From: Bacteroidota bacterium
GTDB taxonomy: Bacteria; Bacteroidota; Bacteroidia; Bacteroidales; VadinHA17
NCBI GenBank assembly: GCA_025350595.1
Contig: JANXXP010000352.1
Location: forward strand, 1 to 32,855
Direction: 5' to 3'
DNA: 32,855 nt
Below the pieces are notes generated by a model. That model was not told the origin of the DNA. It did not search any database and saw only the letters and a program-made list of their open reading frames with translations. The first letter of the stretch is position 1; each line of letters starts with the position of its first letter. Positions 32,069 to 32,855 of the stretch are shown here, one piece after another. Position numbers and translations under genes: made by a program.

Positions 32069-32855
32069 ATGAATAATCTAAAATCAAAGCTGTTCATTTT
32101 TTCAGTATTCCTGTCATTCGCTAATAGTGCTGTTGCTCAGAACCCCTTTATTCAAAACCAGTTTACTGCTGACCCCACTGCAAGAGTTTTCAATGGCAGA
32201 GTTTATGTTTATCCATCCCACGATATTCAGGCTAAGCCAGGCCGTGGACGTGCCGGCTGGTTTGTTATGGAAGATTATCATGTTTTCTCATCAGCAAATC
32301 TTACTGACTGGACTGACCACGGTGTAATAGTAAGCCAGACTAAAGTCAACTGGGTCGACTCAACATCCTTCAGTATGTGGGCTCCCGATTGTATTGAAAA
32401 AAACGGCAAATACTATTTCTATTTTCCTGCCGGAATGAAAGCCGTCTACGGAAAAGGTTCAGGCGTAGGCGTTGCTATTGCAGACAATCCTGCCGGGCCT
32501 TTTACGCCACAGACAGAACCAATTAAAAATGTCCATGGTATCGATCCGAACGTTTTTATCGATAAAGATGGACAGGCTTATATCTATTGGGCAATGGGTG
32601 AACTTTTCGCGGCAAAACTAAAAGATAACATGCTTGAGCTTGCATCCGAACCGCAGGTGATCGGGGAGTTCCCTAAGCAGGGATTGAAAGAGGGTCCCTT
32701 TTTATTTGAAAGAAATGGAATTTACTATATGACGTATCCTCATGTTCAGAATAAGATTGAAAGGCTCGAATATGCAATTAGCAATAATCCATTAGGACCT
32801 TTTAAAATTACCGGAGTGATAATGGACGAATCTCCAACCGGTTGCTGGACAAACC
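32069..32855 (+). CDS. Secreted GH43-family glycoside hydrolase (3'-truncated)
   Basis: The first 262 residues; the frame is still open at the window end. Signal peptide residues 1-24 (FANSAVAQ). Five-bladed propeller features of GH43: catalytic base D35 in FTADPTARVFNGRVYVYPSHD, MWAPDCIEKNGKYYFYFPAG, pKa-tuning D159 in HGIDPNVFIDKDGQAYIYW, and catalytic acid E208 in LKEGPFLFERNGIYYMTY. Family members cleave arabinan, xylan or galactan side chains (arabinofuranosidase, xylosidase and related activities); the sub-specificity cannot be assigned from this part. It lies 41 bp after the remnant symporter, and both probably sat under the same LacI-type control. Periplasmic location is likely. Confidence 0.9.
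   Translation, partial: MNNLKSKLFIFSVFLSFANSAVAQNPFIQNQFTADPTARVFNGRVYVYPSHDIQAKPGRGRAGWFVMEDYHVFSSANLTDWTDHGVIVSQTKVNWVDSTSFSMWAPDCIEKNGKYYFYFPAGMKAVYGKGSGVGVAIADNPAGPFTPQTEPIKNVHGIDPNVFIDKDGQAYIYWAMGELFAAKLKDNMLELASEPQVIGEFPKQGLKEGPFLFERNGIYYMTYPHVQNKIERLEYAISNNPLGPFKITGVIMDESPTGCWTN

Overview
The window looks like chromosomal DNA from a member of the Bacteroidota, most likely Bacteroidales/Marinilabiliales. The signs are two kinds of type IX secretion (T9SS) cargo tails (a type B gliding-motility C-terminal domain and a type A Por tail), a PorP/SprF protein, an RprX/RprY-like two-component pair, a Bacteroidota START-like protein, and promoters of the Bacteroidota form (TAnnTTTG at -7, a TTG-type box about 19-20 bp upstream). 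No phage, intact insertion sequence, rRNA or CRISPR array was seen. All assignments come from reading motifs by eye; no database search was run.

Layout. 1-3807 (+): the 3' end of a large repetitive surface protein, a PorP/SprF-like T9SS partner, and a secreted endonuclease/exonuclease/phosphatase-fold protein. 3800-5224 (-): CCA-adding enzyme; 5376-5735 (+): thioredoxin. 5914-9986 (-): a tight operon of a MORN-repeat protein, a T9SS subtilase, xseA and xseB. 10074-11984 (-): dnaK with a strong terminator. 11985-12386: a non-coding stretch with a long inverted repeat, two small palindromes and the panB promoter. 12387-13894 (+): panB and an RluA-type pseudouridine synthase. 13951-16990: an acidic secreted protein divergent from a histidine kinase/response regulator pair, with four helically phased GTTAAT boxes between them. 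16977-22286: cytidine deaminase (-), glucosaminidase/LysM lipoprotein (+), then the lptF/G - ribBA - fmt operon (-). 22287-23169: a GGCGCAAC-type repeat, a START-like protein and a tRNA-Met(CAT) with a structured leader, its own promoter and terminator.

23375-31387 is the most interesting block and appears devoted to Kdo and lipopolysaccharide inner-core chemistry: a WaaE-like glycosyltransferase, kdsA, a transaldolase/fructose-6-phosphate-aldolase domain fused to a KdsD-type CBS pair, a KdsC-like HAD phosphatase, then on the other strand homologues of KdnB (Kdo 8-oxidase) and KdnA (8-aminotransferase), an outer-membrane barrel protein, and a lipid-modifying-type membrane methyltransferase. 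Together these suggest a Kdo to 8-amino-Kdo (Kdo8N) pathway in a Bacteroidota member, with an unusual aldolase-CBS fusion in the place where an arabinose-5-phosphate isomerase (SIS-CBS) would be expected.

31388-32855 begins a carbohydrate-use region: a LacI-type operator palindrome, a decayed GPH-family sugar symporter gene, and the 5' part of a secreted GH43 glycosidase running off the window.
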